Below, one piece after another: positions 5,268 to 5,646 of a stretch of 5,646 bases of DNA (positions are counted from its first letter, which is position 1; every line of letters starts with the position of its first letter). The notes below the pieces were generated by a model. The model saw only the letters and a program-made list of their open reading frames with translations. It had not been told where the DNA came from and made no database searches. Origin of the DNA: an uncultured Treponema sp. (lineage in GTDB: Bacteria > Spirochaetota > Spirochaetia > Treponematales > Treponemataceae); the NCBI GenBank assembly GCA_946611835.1, contig CAMOEE010000165.1:1-5646 (forward strand). The letters are read 5' to 3'. The position numbers were made by a program, and so were the translations under genes.

Positions 5268-5646
5268 TTAAAAGCTAATCACTTCGGTGAAGCACTCAAT
5301 GGCGAACATGTCCGTAAATCCTGAGATGAATTCAATCACGCACTTTTTGTAGCTTTCGTTGTCAAAAATGTCGAAGACTGAGCTGGTCTCGTAATTCACC
5401 GGTTTTTTCTGATTTGTGCGCTCGGCATAGTTGGTGTAGTGAAGGAGCCATTTTGAAAATTCCTCCCCAAGCCGGGGATAATTGCTTAAATGAAGCTCCA
5501 CAGTGCCCTTCTGAACGAAAATTTGTGCCCGCATGAGGGTGTTGAAAATCGTTTCAAGGACATTCCGGGCGTATTTCTGGAATTCCACCAGCCGCCAGTG
5601 ATTGTAAATGTTGGCATAGCTGAATTTTTTAAGCTCCGTGATGAAG
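5268..5646 (-). CDS. C-terminal part of a probable dNTP triphosphohydrolase (dGTPase family), cut by window edge
   Basis: The frame is open to the right edge, so the N-terminus lies outside the window; about 125 residues are visible. The tail carries features I associate with HD-superfamily dNTP triphosphohydrolases, which cleave dNTPs to deoxynucleoside and triphosphate. These are a stretch reading ELKKFSYANIYNHWRL near the edge, then ARNVLETIFNTL, and close to the end a FISGFTDMFAIECF segment resembling the 'GMTD-xYA' helix of that family. The catalytic HD residues would be upstream and cannot be checked. A GTG at 5588 could be read as a start, but the similarity continues upstream of it, so I treat the gene as partial. 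It ends with TAA 88 bases before tctC; no clear terminator separates them, so some readthrough into the transporter operon is possible. Confidence 0.6.
   Translation of the reverse strand, partial: FITELKKFSYANIYNHWRLVEFQKYARNVLETIFNTLMRAQIFVQKGTVELHLSNYPRLGEEFSKWLLHYTNYAERTNQKKPVNYETSSVFDIFDNESYKKCVIEFISGFTDMFAIECFTEVISF

Noticed and set aside
5259..5280. Possible terminator after the right-end gene (CTTTTAAAAG followed by T residues)
   Set aside because: The palindrome has no loop and no GC content, so it would not form a usable terminator hairpin.
5268..5588. Treating the right-end gene as a complete 106-residue protein starting at the GTG at 5588
   Set aside because: The frame stays open to the window edge and family-like sequence continues upstream of that codon.
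1..5646. CRISPR arrays, tRNA or rRNA genes, integrase or insertion sequence genes
   Set aside because: No regularly spaced direct repeats, no cloverleaf-like segments and no transposase or integrase motifs were seen. The palindrome at 11-114 is a single structure, not an array.

Overview
This window reads as chromosomal DNA of a host-associated, Treponema-like spirochaete. The evidence is moderate GC by eye, a spirochaete-style lipoprotein signal on the transporter binding protein, and the general look of the proteins. The assignment is an inference from sequence style and has not been confirmed by a search. All four recognisable genes lie on the minus strand, so they are read from right to left.

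From right to left: (1) 5268-5646 is the C-terminal part of a gene cut by the window edge, most like the tail of an HD-superfamily deoxynucleoside triphosphate triphosphohydrolase (dGTPase family). (2) A good sigma70-type promoter (TTGACG, 17 bp, TAAACT) follows its stop codon and drives tctC (4208-5179), a lipid-anchored substrate-binding protein. (3) Two hairpins lie in the 112-bp gap after tctC, the second being terminator-like. (4) tctB (3616-4095) and tctA (2026-3606) follow, tightly coupled, with the tctB stop codon inside the tctA Shine-Dalgarno sequence. Together tctC, tctB and tctA make a complete tripartite tricarboxylate transporter (TTT), a secondary uptake system for carboxylates. 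(5) An intrinsic terminator closes the operon at 1987-2017. (6) An extended -10 promoter right behind it drives a membrane diguanylate cyclase (161-1945) with an extracytoplasmic dCache sensor, a PAS-like segment and an intact GGDEF domain.

The left 160 bases carry no gene. They hold a 104-bp imperfect palindrome built from CACAGAG/CTCTGTG heptamers (11-114), which looks like a small dispersed or MITE-like repeat. After it comes a strong intrinsic terminator pointing rightward (123-149), probably serving a plus-strand gene that ends at or beyond the left edge and converges on the cyclase.

Functionally, the operon would capture a small organic acid at the outer face of the inner membrane and import it through TctAB. 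The neighbouring cyclase would turn a separate periplasmic signal into c-di-GMP. The pairing is suggestive, but the cyclase has its own promoter and a terminator separates the two units. No radically new system was found. The most notable items are the palindromic CACAGAG element, the possibly leaderless cyclase start, and the hairpins that may set the TctC to TctAB ratio.
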